Shown one piece after another: positions 1-9,483 of a stretch of DNA of 46,367 nt. The notes beneath the pieces were generated by a model. It was not told the DNA's origin, made no database searches, and was given only the letters and a program-made list of their open reading frames with translations. The translations under genes and the position numbers were made by a program. The DNA is from Clostridia bacterium. Lineage in GTDB: Bacteria > Bacillota > Clostridia > Christensenellales > Borkfalkiaceae. Position 1 is the stretch's first letter; each line of letters starts with the position of its first letter. The stretch spans positions 1-46,367 of the forward strand of contig JAGHJD010000050.1 of NCBI GenBank assembly GCA_017886895.1, in the 5' to 3' direction.

Positions 1-2
1 AG

Positions 3-203
3 TGCAATGTCTCCGTTGCGACGACGGGGATCGCAGGGCCGTCTTCCGACGGTTCGCGCAAACCCGTCGGGTTGTGTTATATCGCAGTCGGTACGCCCGA
101 ATCGGTGTACGTATATAAATATCTGTTCGGCGGAGACAGGGAGGAGATCACCGAGCGTGCGATCAATCAAGCGCTCTTTCTCCTGTATAAAAATATTCGG
201 TAA
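3..203 (+). CDS. cinA: CinA C-terminal (PncC-like) domain, partial, 5' end outside window
   Basis: Frame 3 reads CNVSVATTGIAGPSSDGSRKPVGLCYIAVGTPESVYVYKYLFGGDREEITERAINQALFLLYKNIR*, with the CinA signature TGIAGP..GS..KPVGL.YIAV. Immediately upstream of recA, a classical cinA-recA order. Missing from the ORF track because the start is off-window. Confidence 0.93.
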   Translation, partial: CNVSVATTGIAGPSSDGSRKPVGLCYIAVGTPESVYVYKYLFGGDREEITERAINQALFLLYKNIR

Positions 204-254
204 ACAACGTTAAGCGCCGCGCGGGCGCGGCAAAATAAACGGAAGGAGATTTGT

Positions 255-1274
255 ATGGATAACGAAAAGATGAAGGCGCTCGATCAGGTGCTTGCCCAGA
301 TCGAAAAACATTACGGAAAGGGCGCGATCATGAAACTCGGCGATGCCGCAGGGAATGTGGACATCGAAGTCATCCCCACGGGCTGCCTGTCGCTCGATCT
401 GGCGCTCGGGATCGGCGGGCTGCCGCGCGGCAGGATCGTGGAGATCTTCGGGCCCGAATCCTCGGGCAAGACGACGGTCGCGCTGCATGCGATCGCGCAG
501 ATCCAGAAGAACGGCGGGATCGCCGCCTTTGTGGACGCGGAGCACGCGCTGGACCCCGTCTATGCAAAAAAACTCGGCGTCGATCTTGACAATCTGTACG
601 TCTCCCAGCCCGATACGGGCGAGCAGGCGCTCGATATCGTGGATGCGCTCGTGCGCAGCGGCGCGGTCGACCTCATTGTCGTGGACTCCGTGGCGGCGCT
701 CACGCCCAAAGCGGAGATCGAGGGCGATATGGGCGAGGCGCACGTGGGGCTACAGGCGCGCCTGATGTCGCAGGCGCTGCGCAAACTGACGGGCATCATC
801 AACAAATCGCATGCCTGCGTCATCTTCATTAACCAGCTCCGCGAAAAGGTCGGCGTAATGTTCGGGAACCCCGAGACGACGCCGGGCGGCAAGGCGCTCA
901 AATTTTATGCCTCCGTCCGCATCGACGTGCGCAAAGCGGATGCCCTCAAGGACAGCGACGGAATCATGGGTAACAAGACACGCGCCAAGATCGTCAAGAA
1001 CAAGCTCGCGCCTCCGTTCAAGACGGCGGAGTTCGATATCCTGTACGGCGAGGGGATCTCGCAGGAGGGCTGTCTCATCGACCTTGGCTGCAACTATGAC
1101 GTCATCGAGAAGAGCGGCTCGTGGTTCTCCTATAACGGAGAAAAGGTCGCGCAGGGCAGAGAACGCATGCGCGACTGGCTCAAACGCAACCCCGAACAGG
1201 AGCAGGAGATCGAGGAGAAGATACGCGCCGCCTATAAGAGCGCGAAGGAAGAGAAGTCCGACGCGAATGACTGA
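255..1274 (+). CDS. recA: Recombinase RecA
   Basis: Walker [39 protein letters not shown] ggaaggag upstream. Confidence 0.99.
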   Translation: MDNEKMKALDQVLAQIEKHYGKGAIMKLGDAAGNVDIEVIPTGCLSLDLALGIGGLPRGRIVEIFGPESSGKTTVALHAIAQIQKNGGIAAFVDAEHALDPVYAKKLGVDLDNLYVSQPDTGEQALDIVDALVRSGAVDLIVVDSVAALTPKAEIEGDMGEAHVGLQARLMSQALRKLTGIINKSHACVIFINQLREKVGVMFGNPETTPGGKALKFYASVRIDVRKADALKDSDGIMGNKTRAKIVKNKLAPPFKTAEFDILYGEGISQEGCLIDLGCNYDVIEKSGSWFSYNGEKVAQGRERMRDWLKRNPEQEQEIEEKIRAAYKSAKEEKSDAND

Positions 1275-1291
1275 TCGGGCGGGATAAGGGA

Positions 1292-3202
1292 ATGAAATAC
1301 GGTTTTGTGAAAGTCGCCGCCGCCACGCCGAAGATCCGCGTGGCGGACGTGCGTTACAACACGGAGGCGATCGTCCGCATGATCGGGCAGGCGAAGGAGG
1401 CGGGCGCGGAGCTGCTCGTCTTTCCGGAACTGTGCGTCTGCGGCTACACCTGCGGCGATCTGTTCGGGCAGGACGTTCTGCTCGGCGGCGCGCTCGAAGG
1501 GCTGAAGCGGATCGCGCAGGCAACGGAAGGGGTAGGGATGCTCGTCTTTGTCGGCGTGCCGCTGCGGTTCGGCGGTGTGCTGTACAACTGCGCCGCTGCC
1601 CTGTGCGGCGGGGAAGTGCTCGGCTTTGTCCCGAAACGGCACTTGCCCAACTATGCGGAATTCTACGAAAAGCGCAACTTCCAGCCCTATTGCGGCGAAA
1701 ACGCGCGCGTGGACTTTTTCGGCAGGAGTGTGCCCTTCGGCAGAAAACTCGTGTTCCGTTCGGAGAGTATGACGGATTTTACGGTCGCGGCAGAGTTGTG
1801 CGAAGATCTGTGGGTGCCCGCGCCGCCGTCGGTTTCGCATGCGCTTGCGGGTGCGAATATCATCGTAAATCTCTCCGCGAGCGACGAGGCAGCGGGCAAG
1901 GCGGAGTACAGAGAGCTGCTTGTCCGCGCACAGTCCGCAAAGACCGTTTCTGGCTATGTGTACGCCGACGCGGGCGACGGCGAGTCGACGACGGATATGG
2001 TCTTCGCGGGGCACAACATCGTCTGCGAAAACGGCGTCGTGCTCGCGGAGAGCGAACTGTTTGCGAACGGGCTGACTGTGACCGAGATCGACGTGCAGCG
2101 GCTCGCCTTCGAGCGGCGCAGGATCAACACATTCTATGACTCCTCGGACGCTGCGGGGTACGAGTACGTTCCGTTCCGCGCGGGCGGAGAGGGAGAGACG
2201 CTCACGCGTACTGTCGAAAGGCATCCCTTCGTCCCTGCGGACGGCGGCGAGCTGGACCGCCGTGCGGAGCGCATCCTCACGATGCAGGCGGCAGGTCTGA
2301 AAAAGCGAATCGAACACACGAACGCTGCGTGCGCCGTCATCGGCGTTTCGGGCGGGCTGGACAGCGCACTCGCTCTGCTTGTTGCCGTCCGCGCGTTCAA
2401 AGCGCTGGGGCGCAGTCCGAAGGACGTTATAGCCGTCACGATGCCCTGTTTCGGGACGACGGACAAGACGCGCGAAAATTCGCTGCGGCTGATGAAAGAG
2501 CTGGGGGTCACTTCCCGCACCGTCGATATTTCTGCGTCCGTGCGCGCGCATTTTGCGGACATCGGGCACGACGAGTCGGTACACAACGCCGCATACGAAA
2601 ACGCGCAGGCGCGCATGCGCACGCTCGTGCTCATGGACATCGCCAACGACAACGGCGGGTTCGTCGTGGGGACGGGTGACCTCTCCGAACTTGCGCTCGG
2701 TTGGGCGACATACAACGGCGACCACATGTCCATGTACGGCGTGAATGCCTCCGTTCCTAAGACGCTCGTGAAATATCTCATCCGTTTTGAGGCGGGCAGA
2801 TTGGGCGGCGATGCGGAAAAGACGCTCTGTGACATTCTCGATACGGAGATCAGTCCCGAGCTCCTGCCGCCCGAAGAGGGGAAGATAGCGCAGAAGACGG
2901 AGGAGCTTGTCGGACCCTATGAACTGCATGATTTCTATCTGTATCATGCGGTCCGCTGGGGCGAAGAGCCTGAGAAGGTATTTTATCTGGCAAAGCGGGC
3001 GTTCGGCGGGCAGTACTCCGAAGAGACGCTCAAAAAGTGGCTGAAAAACTTCTATTCCAGGTTTTTCTCGCAGCAATTCAAGCGCTCATGCCTGCCCGAC
3101 GGCGTAAAGGTCGGTTCGGTGACGCTTTCGCCGCGCGGAGACTGGAGAATGCCGTCGGATGCGTCGCTTGCGCTCTGGGCAGAGCAGCTTGAAAAAATGT
3201 AA
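1292..3202 (+). CDS. nadE: Glutamine-dependent NAD+ synthetase (nitrilase + NadE domains)
   Basis: N-terminal nitrilase-type region (ELCVCGYTCGDLF, AAELCEDLWVP) and NadE ATP-binding motif GVSGGLDSALAL. Confidence 0.95.
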   Translation: MKYGFVKVAAATPKIRVADVRYNTEAIVRMIGQAKEAGAELLVFPELCVCGYTCGDLFGQDVLLGGALEGLKRIAQATEGVGMLVFVGVPLRFGGVLYNCAAALCGGEVLGFVPKRHLPNYAEFYEKRNFQPYCGENARVDFFGRSVPFGRKLVFRSESMTDFTVAAELCEDLWVPAPPSVSHALAGANIIVNLSASDEAAGKAEYRELLVRAQSAKTVSGYVYADAGDGESTTDMVFAGHNIVCENGVVLAESELFANGLTVTEIDVQRLAFERRRINTFYDSSDAAGYEYVPFRAGGEGETLTRTVERHPFVPADGGELDRRAERILTMQAAGLKKRIEHTNAACAVIGVSGGLDSALALLVAVRAFKALGRSPKDVIAVTMPCFGTTDKTRENSLRLMKELGVTSRTVDISASVRAHFADIGHDESVHNAAYENAQARMRTLVLMDIANDNGGFVVGTGDLSELALGWATYNGDHMSMYGVNASVPKTLVKYLIRFEAGRLGGDAEKTLCDILDTEISPELLPPEEGKIAQKTEELVGPYELHDFYLYHAVRWGEEPEKVFYLAKRAFGGQYSEETLKKWLKNFYSRFFSQQFKRSCLPDGVKVGSVTLSPRGDWRMPSDASLALWAEQLEKM

Positions 3203-3212
3203 CAGAACTTTT

Positions 3213-3253
3213 AAACTGCGGGCAGGCGATTTGTTCCACGCCCGCAGTTTTTT
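3213..3253 (+). terminator. Intrinsic terminator after nadE
   Basis: aaactgcgggc / gcccgcagttt stem followed by T-tract. Confidence 0.8.
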
Positions 3254-3285
3254 GTCTGCCGTTCACTTTATTTTTATGGATAACG

Positions 3286-3314
3286 TTGACTTTTGTGTGT
3301 GAATCGTGTATAAT
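3286..3314 (+). promoter_or_regulatory. Sigma-70 type promoter for rny
   Basis: TTGACT-N17-TATAAT. Confidence 0.8.
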
Positions 3315-3406
3315 TAAAAAAGGTATGCGTATATGATTTTGCACACGGAAGGAAGTGCGCGGTCATATCGCAGCCGAAGTATTCAATTTCATTGGGGAGG
3401 CTTTCT

Positions 3407-5011
3407 ATGAACGGAAACATTGGCTCCCTGTTTCTTGTAAGTACGCCCGTATTTATCGGTGTGCTTATCGGCGCTATTGTAGTTGTTGGCGTTGCGGCGT
3501 TTTTTGTCGGGTATCTCTTGTATAAGAAGAGGACGGAGAAGAAAGTCGGCGAAGTCAATCAAAGAATTCAGATAATGCTTGACGAAGCGGAAAACGAGTG
3601 TAAAGCATTAAAAAAGGAAGCTATATTAGAGGCAAAGGAACAGGATCTGAAACTCAGGAACGAATTTGAGCGCGAATCGCGCGAAAAGAAGGCGGAACTT
3701 GCACGCAGCGAGCAGCGCATCTTGCAGCGCGAGGACAATCTCGACAAGAAGGAAGATTCGCTTCAGAAGCGTTCCGATCAGCTTGAACAGCAGCAGAAGA
3801 ATCTTGCCCGCAGAGAAGGCGAGATCCAGAAGATGCAGGAAAAGGTCAACCATCAGCACGACCTGATGGTGCAGGAGCTTGAAAAAGTCGCGCAGCTCAC
3901 CAAGGAAGAGGCTAAGAAGATCCTCGTCGAAAATATCCTTGAAGACGCGCGCCATGACGCCGCCGTGCAGGTGCGCAGCATTGAGCAGACGGCGAAAGAA
4001 GAGGCGGACACCGAGGCGAAAAAGATCATCAGCCTCGCTATCCAGCGCTGCGCGGGCGATCAGGCATCCGAGCTCACCGTCTCCGTCGTGCCGCTGCCAA
4101 ACGACGACATGAAGGCACGCATCATCGGGCGCGAGGGCAGGAACATCCGCGCTCTCGAGAACGCAACGGGTGTGGAACTCATCATCGACGATACGCCCGA
4201 GGTCGTCATCGTTTCGGGGTTCGACCCCGTGCGCAGGGAGATTGCACGCATTTCGCTGGAAAAGCTCATCGGAGACGGGCGCATCCATCCCGCGCGCATC
4301 GAAGAGACGGTCGAAAAGGTCCGCAAAGAGCTGGACATTCAGATAAAGGAAAACGGCGAGGCAGCCGCGTTCGAGGTCGGCGTGTTCGGGCTGCATCCCG
4401 AGATCGTCAAGTTGATCGGGCGTCTCCGCTACAGGACGAGCTACGGGCAGAACGTCTATAAGCACTCCATCGAAGTCGCGCAGCTTGCGGGGCTGATGGC
4501 GTCCGAACTCGGCTTGGATGTGAACCTTGCCAAGCGTGCGGGGCTTCTGCATGATATAGGCAAAGCGGTCGACCACGAGCAGGAGGGGACGCACATCCAG
4601 ATCGGTGCGGATATCGCCAAGAAGTACAAGGAGAGCGCGAACGTCATCAACGCCATTGCGGCGCACCACGGCGATATAGAGCCGAAGACGGTCGAGGCAG
4701 TGCTTGTACAGGCGGCAGACGCCATTTCCGGCGCACGTCCCGGCGCGCGCAGAGAGACGAGCACCAACTACGTCAAGCGCCTCGAACAGCTCGAAGGGAT
4801 CGCCTCCTCTTTCAAGGGCGTCGATAAGAGCTATGCCATTCAGGCGGGCAGGGAGGTGCGCGTCATCGTCAAACCCGAACAGATCGACGATTCCCAAGCT
4901 ATGTTCCTTGCCAAGGATATTGCAAAGAAGATCGAGCAGGAGCTCGAATATCCCGGGCAGATCAAAGTCAATGTGATCCGCGAATTCCGCAGCGTGGAAT
5001 ACGCGAAATAA
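3407..5011 (+). CDS. rny: Ribonuclease Y
   Basis: N-terminal TM helix, long coiled coil, KH domain ([13 protein letters not shown]) and HD domain ([12 protein letters not shown]..). Start placed at the ATG after SD ggggagg. Confidence 0.98.
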   Translation: MNGNIGSLFLVSTPVFIGVLIGAIVVVGVAAFFVGYLLYKKRTEKKVGEVNQRIQIMLDEAENECKALKKEAILEAKEQDLKLRNEFERESREKKAELARSEQRILQREDNLDKKEDSLQKRSDQLEQQQKNLARREGEIQKMQEKVNHQHDLMVQELEKVAQLTKEEAKKILVENILEDARHDAAVQVRSIEQTAKEEADTEAKKIISLAIQRCAGDQASELTVSVVPLPNDDMKARIIGREGRNIRALENATGVELIIDDTPEVVIVSGFDPVRREIARISLEKLIGDGRIHPARIEETVEKVRKELDIQIKENGEAAAFEVGVFGLHPEIVKLIGRLRYRTSYGQNVYKHSIEVAQLAGLMASELGLDVNLAKRAGLLHDIGKAVDHEQEGTHIQIGADIAKKYKESANVINAIAAHHGDIEPKTVEAVLVQAADAISGARPGARRETSTNYVKRLEQLEGIASSFKGVDKSYAIQAGREVRVIVKPEQIDDSQAMFLAKDIAKKIEQELEYPGQIKVNVIREFRSVEYAK

Positions 5012-5015
5012 GTTA

Positions 5016-5056
5016 ACAAAAAAGCGCGGGCGTCTGCAAACAGCAGACGCCCGCGC
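5016..5056 (-). terminator. Strong hairpin, T-tract on minus strand (also downstream of rny)
   Basis: gcgcgggcgtctgc-aaaca-gcagacgcccgcgc, 14-bp perfect stem; A-tract on its left = U-tract for minus-strand transcripts. Confidence 0.75.
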
Positions 5057-5106
5057 CGTTCTGTTCAGCCGTGAACTTTCAATGTATCGGGTTCGGCGTT
5101 GCGGGT

Positions 5107-5277
5107 TCAATTGTTGTTACAGCAATTCCCGCATTGCGTATTGCAGCATCCGTCGGTGAGGGAGAGATTTCTGCTGAAGATCATCCCGAAGAAACAGAGC
5201 AGTTCCGCGGTCGAAAAGCAGCCCGAGCGTTTCAGCAGATACAGCAGCGCCAGCCAGAGGATGAGATCGCTTTGCAA
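5107..5277 (-). CDS. Small hydrophobic Cys-rich protein (~56 aa), unknown function
   Basis: TTG start preceded by an excellent SD (AGGAGG-tacc-atct-TTG). MQSDLILWLALLYLLKRSGCFSTAELLCFFGMIFSRNLSLTDGCCNTQCGNCCNNN; own minus-strand terminator downstream. Confidence 0.6.
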   Translation of the reverse strand: MQSDLILWLALLYLLKRSGCFSTAELLCFFGMIFSRNLSLTDGCCNTQCGNCCNNN

Positions 5278-5349
5278 AGATGGTACCTCCTGTTCGATAA
5301 ATTTCGGCAAAACAACAGCGCATGCGGCAAACGCCGCAATATGCGCAGA

Positions 5350-5378
5350 TTGACATATCAGCGTATGCGCGTTACAAT
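5350..5378 (+). promoter_or_regulatory. Promoter for arsR-like gene
   Basis: TTGACA-N17-TACAAT. Confidence 0.8.
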
Positions 5379-5412
5379 GAAAGCAGGAATTTTTTCATCG
5401 GAGGGAACAGAA

Positions 5413-5754
5413 ATGAGCGCCGAAACGCTGCTTTTGGATAAGAGGACGCAGTCCCTTGTTGAAAATTATGTACCTGACGGAGAAGTCCTCGACGGGCTGG
5501 TCTGCTTTTTTTCGGTATTCGCGGACAGCACGCGCGTGCGCATCCTCTCCGCTCTTGCGATCTCCGAGCTCTGCGTGACAGATATTTCGCGGGTGCTCGA
5601 CATCAATCAGACGACCGTTTCGCACCAATTGCGCTACCTGAAAAATCTCGGGATCGTGACCTGCAGCAGGCTGGGAAAAGTGATCTTTTACAGCCTGAAA
5701 AATGAGATCGTGAACGACGTGCTTTTGAAAGGAGTTGAGTTTCTCGGATATTGA
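5413..5754 (+). CDS. ArsR-family winged-helix transcriptional regulator
   Basis: FADSTRVRILSALAISELCVTDISRVLDINQTTVSHQLRYLKNLGIV; start moved from the ORF-track position to the ATG at 5413. Confidence 0.93.
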   Translation: MSAETLLLDKRTQSLVENYVPDGEVLDGLVCFFSVFADSTRVRILSALAISELCVTDISRVLDINQTTVSHQLRYLKNLGIVTCSRLGKVIFYSLKNEIVNDVLLKGVEFLGY

Positions 5755-5791
5755 AGGAGAAGGGGCAGCCGAAAGAAGTTGCTCTTTTTTA

Positions 5792-5820
5792 TTGCAAATT
5801 CGGCCGCCGTATTGTATAAT
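5792..5820 (+). promoter_or_regulatory. Promoter for uvrC operon
   Basis: TTGCAA-N17-TATAAT. Confidence 0.75.
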
Positions 5821-5852
5821 AGGAACATACGGATTCGGTTACGATACAGTAT

Positions 5853-7658
5853 ATGAACGAGATCAGGGAAAAGTTAAAACTTCTGCCGGATGCGCCCGGC
5901 GTATATGTCATGCTGGATAAGGACGGCAACGTCATCTACGTCGGCAAGGCGCGCATCCTCAAAAACCGCGTGCGGCAGTACTTTCATTCCTCCGTCAAGA
6001 CGGAGAAAGTCGCCGCCATGGTCTCGTGCATTGCAGATTTTTATTATATCATCACCAAATCTGAGATCGACGCGCTCGCGCTCGAAAACAACCTCATCAA
6101 AAAATACAAGCCGAAATACAATATCCTGCTTAAAGACGACAAGACGTACCCGTATGTCCGCGTGACCGTCTCAGAGCGCTACCCCGCGTTTTCCATTGCA
6201 AGGAAATTGCAGAAGGGCAGTAAATATTTCGGTCCGTATATGGGCGGCGTCCGCGTCAAGGACGTTCTGGAGCTCGTCAACATGGCGTTCGGCGTGCGCA
6301 TCTGCGGAACGGCGATCGGAGACAAGCCGAAAAAGCCCTGCCTCAATTACCACATTCACCGCTGTGCCGCGCCCTGCGCGCACCTCATAACCGAAGAGGA
6401 GTACGGCAGGCGCGTACAGGCGGCAATGCGCTTTCTGAGCGGTGAGGAAGGGGACGTCGAAGAGCGTCTGCGCGAAAAGATGAACAAATATGCGGAGAGC
6501 GAGGAGTTTGAGCTGGCGCTCGACTGCCGCAACAAGCTGGAGATGCTCTCCAAGATCGCGCTCCGCAGGATCACGGCGCTCAAGCGCGACCTCGATACGG
6601 ACGTCGTGGCGTACACGAGCAACAAGCTCTATGCCGCCGTGGGCATTCTCATCATCCGCGGGGGGATCATGCAGGGGGCGCGCACCTATGCGGTGGAGAA
6701 TGCCTCTGACGACGGCGAGGCGGTCGCCTCTTTTTTAGCGCAGTATTATGCGAAGCAGCAGATCCCCGATGAGGTCGTCGTGCAGGAGTTCTGCGAGACG
6801 GAACTCATCGAAGGGTTTTTCCGAAAACAGTACGGCAGGGCGGTCTCCGTGCTTGCGCCCAAACAGGGCGTGCGCAGACAGCTCTTGGAGATGGCAGAGA
6901 AGAACGCTGCCGAATATCTCGATAAGGTCATCGACAAGATCCGCCACCGCGAGGATATGACCGTCAATGCCTGCAAACGCCTGCAGGAGGTCTTGGGGCT
7001 GGCGCGCTATCCGCGCCGCATGGAGTGTTACGACATTTCCAACATCAGCGGCGTGGATAAGGTCGGTTCGATGGTCGTCTTTATCGACGGCGAACCCGAC
7101 CGCAGCAGCTACCGCCGTTTCCGCATCCGTACGGTGGAGGGCGCGGACGATTTTGCGAGCTTGCAGGAAGTGCTCGCGCGCAGGCTGGCAAAACTCGGCA
7201 CAGAGGAAGAGGAGCGCTTTGCAAAACCCGATCTTGTCGTGATCGACGGCGGCAAGGGGCAGCTCTCTGCGGTGAAAGAGGTCTTTCAGGGGGCGGGGGT
7301 CTCGGATATCGAACTCATTTCGCTTGCCAAGCGGGAGGAGGAGATCTTCACGCTGCACGCAAAAGAGAGCGTGCGTTTGGATAAACGCGATTACTGCCTG
7401 CGCATGCTGCAGCGCTTGCGTGACGAGGCGCACCGCTTTGCGATCACCTATTTCCGCAACATCCACAGCAAACGCACGCTGACCTCCGTCCTGACGGAGA
7501 TCCCCGGCGTGGGCAAGATCAAGCGCAAGGCGCTTTTGGAGCGGTTCGGCACGATCGACAGGCTGATGCGTGCGGAAAAGAGCGAGATCGCCGCCGTGAA
7601 CGGGATCGGCGAAAATCTTGCAGAAGTGATCAAAAAATATTTTGAGGATGAACTTTGA
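5853..7658 (+). CDS. uvrC: Excinuclease ABC subunit C
   Basis: PDAPGVYVMLDKDGNVIYVGKA GIY-YIG domain, UvrC RNase H fold (ECYDISNISG..) and HhH tail. Confidence 0.98.
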   Translation: MNEIREKLKLLPDAPGVYVMLDKDGNVIYVGKARILKNRVRQYFHSSVKTEKVAAMVSCIADFYYIITKSEIDALALENNLIKKYKPKYNILLKDDKTYPYVRVTVSERYPAFSIARKLQKGSKYFGPYMGGVRVKDVLELVNMAFGVRICGTAIGDKPKKPCLNYHIHRCAAPCAHLITEEEYGRRVQAAMRFLSGEEGDVEERLREKMNKYAESEEFELALDCRNKLEMLSKIALRRITALKRDLDTDVVAYTSNKLYAAVGILIIRGGIMQGARTYAVENASDDGEAVASFLAQYYAKQQIPDEVVVQEFCETELIEGFFRKQYGRAVSVLAPKQGVRRQLLEMAEKNAAEYLDKVIDKIRHREDMTVNACKRLQEVLGLARYPRRMECYDISNISGVDKVGSMVVFIDGEPDRSSYRRFRIRTVEGADDFASLQEVLARRLAKLGTEEEERFAKPDLVVIDGGKGQLSAVKEVFQGAGVSDIELISLAKREEEIFTLHAKESVRLDKRDYCLRMLQRLRDEAHRFAITYFRNIHSKRTLTSVLTEIPGVGKIKRKALLERFGTIDRLMRAEKSEIAAVNGIGENLAEVIKKYFEDEL

Positions 7659-8479
7659 TGCTGCGCTATAAACTTATAGCATCCGATTTTGACGGAACAT
7701 TGCGCCGTTCGGACGGCACCGTCTCGGAGGAGACGAAGCGGGTTGTCAACGAATTTATTTCACGCGGCGGCATATTTGCCATCTGCACGGGGCGCATGAC
7801 GCTGTCCATTCTGCCGCATGCGCGCGCACTCGGGCTGAAGGGACTGCTTGTTGCCTACCAAGGTGGCGTCATCCGCGATATAGAGAGCGGGGCGTTTTTG
7901 CGCGATCTGCGTATCCCGAACGCGGATGCGGTCATGCTCTGCGAATTTTTGGAAAAAGACGGCTATCACGTTCACGCTTACGACGGGGACAGGTTTTTTG
8001 TCAATGCGGACGACGGATTCCGCTCTATGTATGAACAGATCTGCCGCGTGCACGGTATCCTTACGCCGCAGAACATTTCGGAAACGGTGAAACGGGAAGG
8101 GTTCGGCGCAAACAAGATCGTCGTGATGTGCGAGCCGTCAAAGCACGACGGTTTGCTTTCCCGCTGTCTTGCGGCGTTCGGGGACCGTTTTTACATTACG
8201 TCCAGCATGGACCAGATGGTCGAGATCGCCCCGAAGGGGGCGGACAAAGGCGGCGCCTTGGAATTTCTTGCACGGCATTATACTGTTCCTGTTGCGGAGA
8301 CGATCGGTGTCGGCGATAATTTCAACGATCTGCCGCTCATTCAAAGGGCGGGGCTTGGCGTTGCGATCGGGAACGCCGTAGAAGAACTGAAAGCAGCCGC
8401 GGGATTTACGACGAAGAGCTGCGATGAGGACGGCGTTGCGTACGTCATCCGTAAATTTGCATTGGGGGAAGAGGAATGA
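7658..8479 (+). CDS. Cof-type HAD-superfamily hydrolase
   Basis: ASDFDGTLRRSDGTVS; GVGDNFNDLPLIQRAGLGVAIGNAVEELK. Confidence 0.93.
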   Translation: MLRYKLIASDFDGTLRRSDGTVSEETKRVVNEFISRGGIFAICTGRMTLSILPHARALGLKGLLVAYQGGVIRDIESGAFLRDLRIPNADAVMLCEFLEKDGYHVHAYDGDRFFVNADDGFRSMYEQICRVHGILTPQNISETVKREGFGANKIVVMCEPSKHDGLLSRCLAAFGDRFYITSSMDQMVEIAPKGADKGGALEFLARHYTVPVAETIGVGDNFNDLPLIQRAGLGVAIGNAVEELKAAAGFTTKSCDEDGVAYVIRKFALGEEE

Positions 8480-9390
8480 ACGAGCCGGAAACGATCTTAT
8501 TGGAAAATTTTTGCGGCGATCTCGGGCTGGAGATCGTATTCGCGGGGCGCGGCAGGCTGACGCTGACCTCGTATAGCGTCACGCGGCCGGGGCTGCAGTT
8601 TGCGGGCTTTTTTAAATATTTCGACTCTTCCCGCATCCTTGTTCTCGGCAATTCAGAGTATGAATTTCTGCGCGACCTGCCGCAGGAGGTGCGCCGCGAG
8701 CGGATCAAGACGCTGCTTTCGTACAGCGATATTCCCTGCATCATTCTCGCGCGCGACCTGCCCGTGCTGCAGGAGCTTGTGGAAGAGGCGCGTTTGACGG
8801 GGTGTCCGATCCTGCGTACGGATAAGATGACAACGGTCATTCTGAACGACCTGTTCTTCTATCTCAACAAGCATCTGGCGCCCATACTTACCATGCACGG
8901 CGTGCTCGTCGACGTCTCGGGCGTCGGCATCCTGCTCACGGGTCACAGCGGTGTCGGAAAGAGCGAAACCGCCATGGAGCTGATCAAGCGCGGGCACCGC
9001 CTCGTTGCGGATGACAGCGTGATCATCAAGCGCGTCTCAGACGAGCTTCTCGGTTCTTCGCCCGAAACGATCCGCTACTTTATGGAGCTGCGCGGCATCG
9101 GGATCATCAATATCAAGAACATGTACGGTTCGGGATCCATACTCGATGAAAAGAAGATCGATCTCGTCATGGAGCTGGAAAATTGGGAAGAGGGGAAAGT
9201 ATATGACCGTCTCGGAGAAGGGACGCTCTATGAAACGATCCTCGGTGTGAAGGTCATGAAACATGTAATCCCCGTAAAGCCCGGGCGCAACCTCTCCATC
9301 ATCATTGAAGTCGCCGCGCGCAACTTCAGACTGAAGAGCATGGGATATGACGCCGCACAGGAACTCATCATGCGAACGATCGGAAGGTGA
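8476..9390 (+). CDS. hprK: HPr kinase/phosphorylase
   Basis: P-loop GHSGVGKSETAMELIKRGHRLVADDSVIIK; MELRGIGIINIKNMYG. Confidence 0.97.
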   Translation: MNEPETILLENFCGDLGLEIVFAGRGRLTLTSYSVTRPGLQFAGFFKYFDSSRILVLGNSEYEFLRDLPQEVRRERIKTLLSYSDIPCIILARDLPVLQELVEEARLTGCPILRTDKMTTVILNDLFFYLNKHLAPILTMHGVLVDVSGVGILLTGHSGVGKSETAMELIKRGHRLVADDSVIIKRVSDELLGSSPETIRYFMELRGIGIINIKNMYGSGSILDEKKIDLVMELENWEEGKVYDRLGEGTLYETILGVKVMKHVIPVKPGRNLSIIIEVAARNFRLKSMGYDAAQELIMRTIGR

Positions 9391-9410
9391 ATAAGGAAGG
9401 CAGAGCAAGG

Positions 9411-9438
9411 CGCCCGCAGGATATGCGGGCGTTTTTTC
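9411..9438 (+). terminator. Terminator after hprK
   Basis: cgcccgca-ggata-tgcgggcg-tttttt. Confidence 0.85.
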
Positions 9439-9483
9439 TCGCGAACTACTATGCGCGCAGTTTGGATAATATAATAATTGCGT

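Noticed and set aside
7-213. 68-aa ORF at the left edge
   Set aside because: Out of frame with the clear CinA C-terminal reading in frame 3.
204-254. SOS box upstream of recA
   Set aside because: No GAAC-N4-GTTC-like site visible in the short cinA-recA gap; a box may lie upstream of cinA outside the window.
1232-3076. 614-aa minus-strand ORF antisense to nadE
   Set aside because: Composition-driven shadow ORF of a GC-rich gene; no recognisable domain, and nadE on plus is clear.
3626-5110. 494-aa minus-strand ORF antisense to rny
   Set aside because: Shadow of RNase Y coding sequence.
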